This document shows, piece after piece, positions 7,738 through 15,732 of a stretch of DNA of 37,167 nucleotides (the stretch's first letter is position 1; every line of letters begins with the position of its first letter). The notes beneath the pieces are model-generated. The model saw only the letters and a program-made list of their open reading frames with translations, did no database searches and was not told the DNA's origin. The translations under genes were made by a program, and so were the position numbers. The stretch comes from a virus, in IMG/VR virus record IMGVR_UViG_3300025889_000363, positions 1 through 37,167 of that record; one strand, written 5' to 3'.

Positions 7738-8880
7738 ATGGCAGAAAATACAATCACGGGCTTAGTGCCTGATATTTACGAAGCGTTGGATGTTGTTTCA
7801 CGGGAATTAACTGGTTTAATTCCAGCGGTAACAATGAACGCATCAGCATCAACAGCGGCTGTAGGTCAAAACATTCGAGTAGACAAAGAGCCTGCTGGTA
7901 ATGTTTCTGATATTACTCCAGCAATGGTAGTGCCAGATCCAACAGGTCAAACAAGCGGATACAGTGATATTGTTATCACTAAATCACGAGCCGCAGAGTT
8001 TGGTTTTAATGGTGACGCGCAGCTAGGCCTAAATTCGGGCGCTGGTTATATGAATGTTCGAGCTAATAAAATTGCTCAAGCTATTCGTGCAATCACAAAC
8101 GAAGTCGAAGCTGATTTGGCTGGCCTTCACACCACATTCAGTCGTGCTTATGGTGGCGCTGGTACTACTCCATTCGGCACAGCTAATGATTACACTGATG
8201 CATCAAACGTGCTTAAAATCTTAAAAGATAACGGCGCACCACAATCTGATAATCAGCTAATCGTTAATACTGCGGCTGGTGCAAACTTCATTGGCAAACA
8301 GTCTGCGGTTAATAGCGCGGGTACTGATTCAATGTTACGTCAAGGCGTTTTACTTGACTTAGCGGGTATGCCATTGCGTGAGTCTGCCCAAGTGCTTACG
8401 GCTACTGCTGGTAGCGGCACGTCTTACACTTCAAACACTGCTGGTTATGCCGTTGGTGCAACTGCAATCACGTTAATCACTGGTTCTGGTACTGTATTGG
8501 CTGGTGATGTGGTTACATTTGCTGGTGACACTAACAAGTATGTAGTTGAAACTGGTGTTGCTGCTCCTGGTGTTATTACGTTAGCTGCTCCGGGTTTACG
8601 CGTCGCATTAGCCGCTAGTGCCGTAGCAATGACTATTGTTGGAACGTCAGCGCGCAATATGGCGTTTAATCGCTCTGCATTAGTATTAGCCGCTCGCGCT
8701 CCTGCTAGACCAGAGGAAGGTGACATGGCTGACGATGTAATGATTATCACAGATCCACGCTCAGGCTTATCAATGGAATTTGCGATGTATAAAGGCTATC
8801 GCAAGGTTCGTTATGAGGTAAGTTTGGCTTGGGGTGTTAAGAACATCAAGCCAGAACACTCAGCAATCTTATTAGGCTAG
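7738..8880 (+). CDS. Major capsid protein, P22-like coat with inserted beta domain
   Basis: The 380-residue protein follows the scaffold behind an AGAGGA site. The N-terminus (ITGLVPDIYEALDVVSREL, then VTMN), a conserved KEP, the ITKSRAAEFGFNGD strand and a C-terminal SGLSMEFAMYKGYRKVRYEV match the P22 coat pattern on the HK97 fold. Residues about 225-305 are a Gly/Thr/Val-rich beta stretch (AGDVVTFAGD, then YVVETG, then APGLRVAL). It reads as an insertion domain, as P22 coat has. Composition is unlike the neighbours (Ala-rich, low Cys), as expected for a very abundant protein. Confidence 0.9.
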   Translation: MAENTITGLVPDIYEALDVVSRELTGLIPAVTMNASASTAAVGQNIRVDKEPAGNVSDITPAMVVPDPTGQTSGYSDIVITKSRAAEFGFNGDAQLGLNSGAGYMNVRANKIAQAIRAITNEVEADLAGLHTTFSRAYGGAGTTPFGTANDYTDASNVLKILKDNGAPQSDNQLIVNTAAGANFIGKQSAVNSAGTDSMLRQGVLLDLAGMPLRESAQVLTATAGSGTSYTSNTAGYAVGATAITLITGSGTVLAGDVVTFAGDTNKYVVETGVAAPGVITLAAPGLRVALAASAVAMTIVGTSARNMAFNRSALVLAARAPARPEEGDMADDVMIITDPRSGLSMEFAMYKGYRKVRYEVSLAWGVKNIKPEHSAILLG

Positions 8881-8894
8881 TTTATTGTTTACTG

Positions 8895-8918
8895 TTGCAT
8901 CTTCTTAGGAGGGTGCAA
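8895..8918 (+). promoter_or_regulatory. Hairpin hiding the ribosome site of the next gene
   Basis: A 10-bp stem (TTGCATCTTC with GAGGGTGCAA, two G-T pairs) closes a 4-base loop. Its 3' arm contains most of the GGAGG ribosome site (8908-8912) and the A of ATG 8918. Translation from this start should be repressed while the hairpin holds. A second in-frame ATG at 8945 has its own GAGGG. The hairpin sits 15 bases after the coat stop, so it may instead protect or end the coat message, although no T-run follows. Confidence 0.55.
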
Positions 8919-9091
8919 TGGTAAACACTAAGCGAGGGAATATAATGTCTGAGTCACTACCAACTGTATTTGTAGATCGTAACGGTCAAAAGGTTATGGT
9001 TAACGCTTCCGACTTTGATCCAAAAAAGGATAAAGAGTGGAGCGATAAGCCTATTCCTAAATCACGTCCAGTGGCATCTAAAAGTAAATGA
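8918..9091 (+). CDS. Small head-region protein
   Basis: This 57-residue frame reads PTVFVDRNGQKVMVNASDFD and ends in a basic tail. Small proteins with this VxRNGxxVxVNxSDFDP pattern often follow phage coat genes, but I know no assigned role. The start is at ATG 8918 (strong GGAGG, within a hairpin) or ATG 8945 (GAGGG, free), which would give 48 residues. The stop overlaps the next start as ATGA. Confidence 0.65.
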   Translation: MVNTKRGNIMSESLPTVFVDRNGQKVMVNASDFDPKKDKEWSDKPIPKSRPVASKSK

Positions 9092-9702
9092 GTAAGCAGG
9101 GAATATTAATTGCTGTTGCGCAAGACCAGACTGGAACAAGTCCAGCTATTGTCACGCCCGACTATCCGTTTCCAGTAACAATTGCTGATAGCTTAATTAA
9201 TGCATCATCAGAGCCGAGCCTAATAGACGCAACTAATAACGGGTCAGTATATTCATTGAGTGGCGCTTATAGCATCGTCAATGGAAATAACTTAGCAATG
9301 AATATTACATTTTCAGCTAAAACAGTTATTCATTACGTCAGCACGGATGAGGGGCTACCACTTTATATTCACGATGCGCTATCAACTGGTTCTGCTGATG
9401 GGATTATTGCCCCAAGAAACAGAAATTTAATATCAGATGACGTGTCACCGACAACATCACAATTGATTTACGCCGCAACGGGCACTGGGAACATATTGTC
9501 AGCAGGAAATACAAATGTTCATCCTTATATTATCAGTGACTCAGCACACCCGTTATCAATTGTTGTTAACAATAACACGGGAACGACTAAGACAGTAAGA
9601 ATAACAGTGCTATATGAAGAGATTGGAGCGCGAGATGCGGCACTAGGCTTGACTCCATCAACAAACTTAATCGCAACTAGAGAGATGTCAGACTATGGCT
9701 AG
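9088..9702 (+). CDS. Putative virion surface or decoration protein
   Basis: The 204-residue protein is rich in Ser, Thr, Asn and Ile and looks all-beta. An N-terminal segment (GILIAVAQDQTGTSPA) precedes alternating strands, and the end reads VRITVLYEEIG. Neighbours are coat and head-tail genes, so a capsid-bound or neck-bound accessory protein is the best guess. I recognise no family. It overlaps both neighbours by a few bases. Confidence 0.6.
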   Translation: MSKQGILIAVAQDQTGTSPAIVTPDYPFPVTIADSLINASSEPSLIDATNNGSVYSLSGAYSIVNGNNLAMNITFSAKTVIHYVSTDEGLPLYIHDALSTGSADGIIAPRNRNLISDDVSPTTSQLIYAATGTGNILSAGNTNVHPYIISDSAHPLSIVVNNNTGTTKTVRITVLYEEIGARDAALGLTPSTNLIATREMSDYG

Positions 9703-10237
9703 ACAAACGATACCAACAAGCGGGTTATGGTCATCTATCGCTGGATTACTGAATAGTAATTTTGTCGAAAACTATGACACCACAGGATGGGCGCAGTATT
9801 CCGATACTCAATATACGGCTGTTTCACCGTTTAGCCTAGTTGCTGACACGGACACTTTAATGCCTAATAATGCAGGAGCTGTTATTGATTCACAGTTACC
9901 GAGCGACATAGCTAGTTATTATTCAGGCGGTAAAATAACGGGGCAAGCTGGAGATGGCGTTTTAATAACGGTTGATCTTATTGCCGTACCCACAAATGCC
10001 AACACAACAACCATTGAGATATGGTTTGATATTGGAGGTGCTGTAGGAGAGTTATATAGGCGCATCGTTACTTTTCCGAAGGGCGTTGGAGTAGACCGTC
10101 CAATTAGTTTCTCGGTAAGCGGGTATCAGCTTGACACATGGGAGACAAACGGGGCGGCTGTCTGGGTAAACGCTAACGGGACATGCGATTTAAGTTTGAT
10201 CCGCTATGTAGTATCTAGATCGCATAAAGCCCAGTAA
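9695..10237 (+). CDS. Putative virion protein with carbohydrate-binding-like beta composition
   Basis: The 180-residue protein looks like a single jelly-roll. An early NFVENYDTTGWAQYS segment recalls the N/W-rich starts of beta-sandwich domains, and the end is SRSHKAQ. It overlaps the preceding gene by eight bases. Its last 24 bases are repeated just after the stop (10246-10269). A surface or head-fibre role is inferred from composition and place only. Confidence 0.6.
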   Translation: MARQTIPTSGLWSSIAGLLNSNFVENYDTTGWAQYSDTQYTAVSPFSLVADTDTLMPNNAGAVIDSQLPSDIASYYSGGKITGQAGDGVLITVDLIAVPTNANTTTIEIWFDIGGAVGELYRRIVTFPKGVGVDRPISFSVSGYQLDTWETNGAAVWVNANGTCDLSLIRYVVSRSHKAQ

Positions 10238-10269
10238 ATGTAATGTCTAGATCGCATAAAGCACAATAA
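10214..10269 (+). repeat. Partial tandem duplication of a gene's 3' end
   Basis: A 24-base unit covering the last codons and stop of the preceding gene (10214-10237) is repeated at 10246-10269 with two substitutions. The second unit follows an ATG and encodes the mini-frame MSRSHKAQ. With no ribosome site it is probably a duplication scar. Confidence 0.85.
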
Positions 10270-10293
10270 TTTTAAAACAAAAGAGGAATTAAT

Positions 10294-10662
10294 ATGGCAT
10301 TTTTAATTGATAATATTTTTGATAGTGGATTGTCCTATGCCGTGACGAATGGATCACGAGTCGATATTTGTTCAGCAGAGCCTACAAATTACACGCTGGC
10401 AACAAGCACAAATACGCTCGGCAATAAAACAGGCTTGACAATGGGAGCAATTGAAGCTGGCGCTACTGACGGCAGACGTACAATTATCCCAGCTATTACT
10501 GATGGTTCTGTTACTGGTACAGCATCAGCGACTCACTGGGCGTTAACTGATGGCGCTTCAATATTAATTGCAACGGGCGCGATTACTACTCCGCAGACGG
10601 TGACAAGCGGCAACACGTTCACGCTTGATGCTATCAGTCTAACATTGCGTGATGCTACTTAG
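10294..10662 (+). CDS. Conserved phage structural protein of unknown role
   Basis: This 122-residue beta-rich protein has a good AGAGGA site. The VDICSAEPTNY segment followed by TNTLGNKTG is a pattern I associate with a small family found among head-tail genes of several phages. Its role is not known to me. The C-terminal half (THWALTDGASILIATGAI) reads like a compact beta fold. Neighbours suggest a virion component. Confidence 0.65.
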   Translation: MAFLIDNIFDSGLSYAVTNGSRVDICSAEPTNYTLATSTNTLGNKTGLTMGAIEAGATDGRRTIIPAITDGSVTGTASATHWALTDGASILIATGAITTPQTVTSGNTFTLDAISLTLRDAT

Positions 10663-10664
10663 TC

Positions 10665-10922
10665 ATGCCCTGCAACGGTAACAGAGACGATCATTGTTGT
10701 TATGTAAACGGCAATGCTTGTCGCTTTCTTGAGATGGATACTGTTCCAGATAGGAAATGGGTGTGCGGGTTGCGTCGTGAGCTTGGTGATTGGGATTTAG
10801 TTATTGAAGATCAAAGATACCTTGAGCATGTTGCGCCTGTTTTCGGTGAAATGAATTGTCGAGATTGGCCTGATGGTGAAGGCGTTAATCACGGTGTATG
10901 TTCAGATTGCGGGTGTAACTAG
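10665..10922 (+). CDS. Cysteine-rich phage protein
   Basis: The 85-residue acidic protein has about nine cysteines. They cluster near the start (MPCNGNRDDHCCYVNG-AC), in a central WVCGLRRELGDWD segment, and at the end (CSDCGCN). Metal binding, probably zinc, is a fair inference. Similar Cys-rich proteins with a WxCGLRRELG core occur in other phages next to tail-fibre-like genes, but I know no function. It lies two bases after the preceding stop, and its stop overlaps the next GTG start by one base. Confidence 0.65.
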   Translation: MPCNGNRDDHCCYVNGNACRFLEMDTVPDRKWVCGLRRELGDWDLVIEDQRYLEHVAPVFGEMNCRDWPDGEGVNHGVCSDCGCN

Positions 10923-12514
10923 TGGCAACTGAGGCTTTAACGTCCAGCGCATTTGGCGCTTTTACTGGCGGCGGTAATGGCGTAACTCAATCTGTTGCGT
11001 TATCCAACTTTGTTGAGTCGGGAACATTTGCAAGCGTTAACTCAATCAGCGTTGGTACTGCAAGCTGGACTTCAGACAATATTGACGACACGATTGGTAT
11101 TACCGCCGCCAGAATAGTGAGCGGCGCAACTGAATTGGCATCTGGCGTGTCAACTGCCCCAATACCGAGCGCGACACTTGGTGCAAGTGGAACGACTACA
11201 GCGTTTACATTTACAACTGTTCTATCAACGGCAACTAAGGCGCAATGGGATGCGGCAACACTAGAGTTTACGCAATCTTATACTGCTAACATGAAGAACG
11301 ATTCCAGTGCGGTCACTAGCATTGGCGCGTTATCGTTAACAGTAGATTACACGCTCGAAGTCGCATCTGATAATTTACTGGCTAATGACGTTGAGTCCGC
11401 ATCAAGTACGCAGACTGTTCCAGTGGGTCAAGCCCATGCTTTATTAGCAGATGATATTCAGTCAGCATCAAATACTGAAACCGTTGCTATAAGTCAAACA
11501 CAGGTATTGCTTGCAAATGACATTGAGTCTGCATCAAGTGTAACTGAGCCTGCACTACATATACGAATTGATTTGTTAGCTAATGACGTTGAGTCAGCAA
11601 GCAATGCTCAGACCGTCTCAGTTGGTCAATCACACGTATTAAATGCTGATGACATACAATCAGCAAGTCAAGTTGATTCAGCAGCTATAAACCAGACTCA
11701 AGCATTATTAACCAGTAGCATTGAGTCATTAAGCGAATCACAAACTGCTGTTATTTCAGAAAAGAACGCGCTTCTTTCAAGTAGTATTCAATCAGCCGGT
11801 GAAGTAAGCAATCCATCGGTTGCTGAATCTAATGTTTTATTAGCTAACAATGTTGAGTCAGCATCGTCAGTCGAATCAAGCGCAATAAGTCAAACGCACG
11901 TATTAAACGCTGATGATGTTCAGTCGGTAAGCAATTCCAGTGATGCCGTAATTACTCAAGAGCAAGTATTATTAGCAGATAGTATTGAGTCATTATCTGC
12001 GCTTAGTATTCCATCATTAACTGAAGGATCAACAACCGATGTATTAAACGCTGATGATTTGCAGAGCGCGTCAAGCGCGTCAAGCTCTGATATTGGTCAA
12101 GTCCATTCTTTGTTATCTGAAAGTATAGAGTCAAGCACATCAGCAAGTGATTCGTTTATTGCTCAAATTCATTTATTGTTATCAGTAAGTATTGAGGCGG
12201 CAAGCAATGTATCAGCTCCGAGCCTTTCTGATTTCATTCCAAACATTGCTTTATTGGCTAATGATGTCGAATCGGCAAGTGGTGCTGAATCAGTATTTAT
12301 TAATCAAATCCATAGTTTGATTAGTAGCTCAATACCATCGATAAGCGAGGTATCAAATCCTGTTTTAGGCTCGGTTGATTCTTCATCGTTCAGAATTATA
12401 GATGTTCAGCAAAGGGTGGTGGATTCTCCTGCTAAAACAATAACTCAAGTTAATCAAGGTATAATAAGCGGTACTAGAATCATTAATGCAGATACAGAGA
12501 ATATTGAGGTTTAA
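10922..12514 (+). CDS. Repeat protein: N-terminal beta domain plus fifteen 22-residue repeats
   Basis: Residues 1-150 form a Thr/Ser-rich beta domain. From residue 152 to about 483 there are fifteen consecutive units of 22 residues (two are 25). Each starts with an L-L-A-N/D-D-I/V-E/Q-S-A-S pattern and ends with an alternating strand (such as VAISQTQV). A short non-repeat tail follows. Regular units like this usually form a beta-solenoid or an extended fibre. Set among head-tail genes, it may be a virion fibre or decoration. The GTG start overlaps the upstream TAG by one base, with GGGTG upstream. Confidence 0.8.
   Translation: MATEALTSSAFGAFTGGGNGVTQSVALSNFVESGTFASVNSISVGTASWTSDNIDDTIGITAARIVSGATELASGVSTAPIPSATLGASGTTTAFTFTTVLSTATKAQWDAATLEFTQSYTANMKNDSSAVTSIGALSLTVDYTLEVASDNLLANDVESASSTQTVPVGQAHALLADDIQSASNTETVAISQTQVLLANDIESASSVTEPALHIRIDLLANDVESASNAQTVSVGQSHVLNADDIQSASQVDSAAINQTQALLTSSIESLSESQTAVISEKNALLSSSIQSAGEVSNPSVAESNVLLANNVESASSVESSAISQTHVLNADDVQSVSNSSDAVITQEQVLLADSIESLSALSIPSLTEGSTTDVLNADDLQSASSASSSDIGQVHSLLSESIESSTSASDSFIAQIHLLLSVSIEAASNVSAPSLSDFIPNIALLANDVESASGAESVFINQIHSLISSSIPSISEVSNPVLGSVDSSSFRIIDVQQRVVDSPAKTITQVNQGIISGTRIINADTENIEV
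11375..12370 (+). repeat. 66-bp coding tandem repeat array, about 15 units
   Basis: This is the DNA of the 22-residue units. Units are diverged at base level but keep the LLANDVESAS-type core. Alternating unit types can be seen (VESAS and IQSAS), suggesting that pairs of units were duplicated together. Unit number may vary between relatives. Confidence 0.85.
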
Positions 12515-12516
12515 AC

Positions 12517-12996
12517 ATGGCTATAATTGTTGAAGATGGTAGCGTTGTTTCGGGAGCTAACTCATACGTCACGGCGGCTGAGTTGGATGCTTATGCAGCG
12601 GAGCGTGGAATTACGATTACTGGCGATGGTGAAGTTCTACTTCATAAAGCGATGGATTATTTAGAAAGCACGAATTTTATAGGTGATAGATATAGTAGAG
12701 ATCAGTCTTTGCAATGGCCTAGATTAAACGTGTATATAGACGGTTATGCTTATGATATAGATACTATCCCCCAAATGTTAAAAGATGCTCAGTTTGCCGT
12801 TGCGATTGCTATTGGTGATGATGCAGATCCATTAAGTATTATTACACGCGAAACTAAGCGCGAAAAAGTAGGTGAGATAGAGGTTGAATACAAAGATAGC
12901 ACAGTACAGGCGGCAACAGCCAGAACTATATCAGCGGCATTGTATAAATTAACTAAAAGCGGCGGCGGCTTTAATGTGAGCGTGCAACGTGGCTGA
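12517..12996 (+). CDS. Head-tail connector/adaptor (DnaT-like-labelled family)
   Basis: The 159-residue protein has the start VEDGSVVSGANSYVTAAELDAY and a QWPR motif near residue 67, typical of a phage family often labelled DnaT-like. It is found exactly here, at the first place after head genes. Its helical core and a conserved DIPQMLKDAQ-like segment (here TIPQMLKDAQFAVA) fit an adaptor that docks on the portal. The DnaT label is probably misleading. The end overlaps the next gene by eight bases. Confidence 0.75.
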   Translation: MAIIVEDGSVVSGANSYVTAAELDAYAAERGITITGDGEVLLHKAMDYLESTNFIGDRYSRDQSLQWPRLNVYIDGYAYDIDTIPQMLKDAQFAVAIAIGDDADPLSIITRETKREKVGEIEVEYKDSTVQAATARTISAALYKLTKSGGGFNVSVQRG

Positions 12997-13345
12997 GTTT
13001 TATGCAAGTCTAGCGGCAACGGCTAAAAGACTATTAACTAATTATGGTCAGACAGTAACTATTACGCGGTCAAATGTTGGTACTGTTGATCCTATTACTG
13101 GAGCAGGTACGCCTGCTGCTGATACAGTGTTTACAGCTAAAGGCGCTGTTTTTGGCTACAACAAAGCATTAGTGGATGGTGTCAATGTATTGACGGAGGA
13201 TAAACGGATATTAATAGAATCAACAACTGAGCCAAAGGTTAACGACTTAGTGGCTACGGCAGACGGTGATTATAACGTGTTAGCTGTCTCTCCTTTATCC
13301 CCTGCTGGAATTGTGGTGGTGTATGAGCTTCAAGCTAGATATTGA
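12989..13345 (+). CDS. Head-closure/neck protein
   Basis: This is a 118-residue beta-rich protein. YGQTVTITR near the start, then DPITGAGTPAADTVFTAKG and a late VNDLVATADGDYNVLAVSPL segment, are typical of small head-closure proteins in this slot between adaptor and gp10-like genes. The GTG start lies inside the end of the adaptor gene. Called from pattern and order. Confidence 0.7.
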   Translation: MAEFYASLAATAKRLLTNYGQTVTITRSNVGTVDPITGAGTPAADTVFTAKGAVFGYNKALVDGVNVLTEDKRILIESTTEPKVNDLVATADGDYNVLAVSPLSPAGIVVVYELQARY

Positions 13346-13766
13346 AAAATTCGCTGATAAGGCGATAAAAGATAGCGAGGAGGTTATGCGAGGAGCGATC
13401 TTTGAGGTTTTTCGCTCTGTTATTATTCAGTCTCCAGTTGGTGATTCTAGTTTGTGGCAATCAGAATATAAGCCTAAAAATTATGTAGGCGGTAGATTTA
13501 GAAACAACTGGAATACTGAGATAGGGATGCCTGATTTAAGTGCTAATAGAAGCCCTGATAAGGGAGGCGCTCAAGCTATAAATGATTTAATGATAGGCGT
13601 TGCTGGTTTTGGCATTGGCGATACTATTTATCTTTCAAATAATGTCCCGTATGCCCGCAGGTTAGAGGAAGGGTCATCAACACAACGTCCTAGCGGCTGG
13701 ATAAAAAACACAGTCAAAGGTTTTAATCGTGACATTGAAGAGAAAGCGAGGAAGCTGAAGAAATGA
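13323..13766 (+). CDS. HK97 gp10-like neck/tail completion protein
   Basis: From ATG 13323 the 147-residue product has an N-terminal helix (DIEKFADKAI), the SPVGDSSLW segment and GGRFRNNWN core typical of gp10-like proteins, and VPYARRLEEGSS near the C-terminus. These proteins complete the neck or help the tail join the head. A longer frame from TTG 13311 adds only WWC-type codons, and GGTGG before ATG 13323 favours the shorter form. The start lies within the end of the head-closure gene. The stop overlaps the next ATG by four bases. Confidence 0.8.
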   Translation: MSFKLDIEKFADKAIKDSEEVMRGAIFEVFRSVIIQSPVGDSSLWQSEYKPKNYVGGRFRNNWNTEIGMPDLSANRSPDKGGAQAINDLMIGVAGFGIGDTIYLSNNVPYARRLEEGSSTQRPSGWIKNTVKGFNRDIEEKARKLKK

Positions 13767-14182
13767 GCGCATTTAAAGATTTATCAATAGCACTTAATCA
13801 AAAGCTACAGGCATACTCGACAGCTAATAGTAGGTCTGTTGCGTGGGAGAATGTTGAGTTTAACCCTGCGACTTCCACGATGTATTTAAGACCTACTGTA
13901 TTGCCAGCGGCATCAGTTCAAGCTGGATTGGGTTCAACTGGTCAGGAATTGCATCAGGGCATTTTTCAGATAGACGTTTTTGCTAAAATAGACGAATCAA
14001 AATCTATTACTTTAGCAGAAGCGGATGCAATAGCTGATTATTTTGCAAGAGGCACAACGCTCACATATAACGGCGTAAACGTAAGACTAGGAACAGCTTC
14101 CAACGGGTCAGGAATCCGAGATAGTGGATGGTTTATAGTTCCCGTATTTATTAATTATTTATCATTCACTCAAGCGAGGTAA
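13763..14182 (+). CDS. Tail terminator/completion protein (DUF4128-like)
   Basis: The 139-residue protein has an N-terminal helix, WENVEFNPATSTMYLRPTVLPA and a QELHQGIFQIDVFA core, the pattern of DUF4128. These proteins cap the growing tail tube and form the joining surface. Its position directly before the tube gene supports this. Confidence 0.8.
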   Translation: MSAFKDLSIALNQKLQAYSTANSRSVAWENVEFNPATSTMYLRPTVLPAASVQAGLGSTGQELHQGIFQIDVFAKIDESKSITLAEADAIADYFARGTTLTYNGVNVRLGTASNGSGIRDSGWFIVPVFINYLSFTQAR

Positions 14183-14188
14183 CAACAC

Positions 14189-15358
14189 ATGACAATTGCA
14201 AACGGCGCACAACATTCTATGAGCTATGTGCTGGAGAGTACATTTGGCACAACTCCAGCAAGCCCAACATTAACACCATTACGGCACACTGGAACAACGG
14301 TTGGCCTTTCAAAGACTGGTTTGGAATCAGCAGAATTAAGATCTGATCGCCAGGTTAAAGACTTTCGACACGGCAACAAGAACAACGCAGGCGACATCAA
14401 CATTGAAATGTCTTATGGATCACATGATGACTTTTTACAGGCGGCCTTTGCTGGCACATGGACAACTCAAGTTGATTCAGGCTTATTAACAATCGGTGTT
14501 GCTCCTAACGGTTCAGGTGCAGACTTTACCCGATCAACTGGTTCGTTCTTAACTGATACCTTTGCCGCTGGTGATATTATAACCGTGTCAGGATTTACTG
14601 ACGCAGGCGGTAACGGTCGATTTGTCATAACTAACGTGGTTGCCCTAGTTATCACTGCAACGCCTATTGAGGGTCAAACAGTACCGACTGAGGCGGGTGG
14701 TGCTGATGAGCAAATCATTTGTGAGGCTAACTTAAGAACAGGTATAGTTCGCAGAAGCTTTACTCTACAGCGTTATTTCTCAGACGTTACGCAATATCTA
14801 GTTTATACAGGCTTTAACTTTAACACGTTCAGTCTTGATGTTGCTCCAGATCAAATTGTAACGGCTACATTTGGTGGTATTGGTAAATCACAAACAGTTA
14901 GCGGAACAATCATATCAGGCGCTACTTACGGCGCAGAAACAACTACAAGCCCATTCGATAGCTTTACTGGTGCGATTCGTGATAACGGGGCTGATATTGC
15001 TGTTGTTACTTCACTGTCTGTCAGTCTTGACAATGGCATGAGTCCATTATTCGTAGTTGGCTCAAGCGAAACATTACAGCCAAGTATCGCCCGCTCACGG
15101 TTGACTGGTTCAATGACTGTTTATTTTGAAGATACAACAATATTAAACAAATTCATTAACGAAACTGAAACAACTTTACAGTTTAGCTTAACTGATGCTG
15201 CTGGTAATGATTATATTTTTTATATGCCACGTGTAAAATATAACTCAGGACAGCCTGATGTAACTAGTGAAGATCCAGTCACCTTAACGGTTGATTTTGT
15301 TGCCTTGCTTGATTCAGTATCGGGAACAAATATCGTCATTGATCGAGTTCCTGCATAA
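14189..15358 (+). CDS. Major tail tube protein with inserted beta domain
   Basis: The 389-residue protein opens with the typical tail-tube start (YVLESTFGTTPASPT, then a SAELRSDRQ segment and GDINIEMSYGSHDDFL). It closes with a strand-rich end (DPVTLTVDFVALLDS). Residues about 95-165 read as an inserted beta domain (AGDIITVSGFTDAGGNGRF, then VITATPIEGQ), which could project outward from the tube. It stacks as hexamer rings around the tape measure. The stop codon and the next start overlap by one base. Confidence 0.9.
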   Translation: MTIANGAQHSMSYVLESTFGTTPASPTLTPLRHTGTTVGLSKTGLESAELRSDRQVKDFRHGNKNNAGDINIEMSYGSHDDFLQAAFAGTWTTQVDSGLLTIGVAPNGSGADFTRSTGSFLTDTFAAGDIITVSGFTDAGGNGRFVITNVVALVITATPIEGQTVPTEAGGADEQIICEANLRTGIVRRSFTLQRYFSDVTQYLVYTGFNFNTFSLDVAPDQIVTATFGGIGKSQTVSGTIISGATYGAETTTSPFDSFTGAIRDNGADIAVVTSLSVSLDNGMSPLFVVGSSETLQPSIARSRLTGSMTVYFEDTTILNKFINETETTLQFSLTDAAGNDYIFYMPRVKYNSGQPDVTSEDPVTLTVDFVALLDSVSGTNIVIDRVPA

Positions 15359-15732
15359 TGAATTTTAATGACTTAATGACAGCTCCCGCTCACGAGGCGG
15401 GGGCAGAGCTTCGACTTAATAATCCGACAACTGGAAAGCCTACTGATGCTTATATTAAGGTTAGGGGTATCGATAGTCCGCAGATGGTTAAGTCGTTCCG
15501 GGCTTTACAACGTAAGATTGTTGAAGCAGTTAAGAATGGAGATGATACGGATGGATTTCAAAATGAATACATATCCGGGTCTGTTATCGGTTGGCGTGGC
15601 ATTACAGGCGATGATAATAACGAATGGGAATACTCCGAAGAAAGAGCGAAGCAGTTAGTTGATTCGAGTCCAGCAGTAGCAAATCAGATAGATAAATTCG
15701 TAAGTAACAGAGCAAATTTTATGAAGGGCTAA
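15358..15732 (+). CDS. Tail assembly chaperone G
   Basis: The 124-residue protein lies between tube and tape measure genes, the place of chaperone G. It has a substrate-like start (MNFNDLMTAPAHEAGAELRL), an IKVRGIDSPQMVK segment and an acidic WRGITGDDNNEWEYS region. It should bind the tape measure and recruit tube subunits. Four codons before its stop sits a slippery heptamer that allows a G-T fusion. Confidence 0.8.
   Translation: MNFNDLMTAPAHEAGAELRLNNPTTGKPTDAYIKVRGIDSPQMVKSFRALQRKIVEAVKNGDDTDGFQNEYISGSVIGWRGITGDDNNEWEYSEERAKQLVDSSPAVANQIDKFVSNRANFMKG

Noticed and set aside
8445-8750. 101-codon minus-strand frame within the coat gene
   Set aside because: The coat gene fits the region in full. 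The shadow frame arises from its Ala/Val-rich composition.
15446-15658. 70-codon frame inside chaperone G
   Set aside because: It lies in the +1 frame of G with no ribosome site, and the G-T layout explains the locus.
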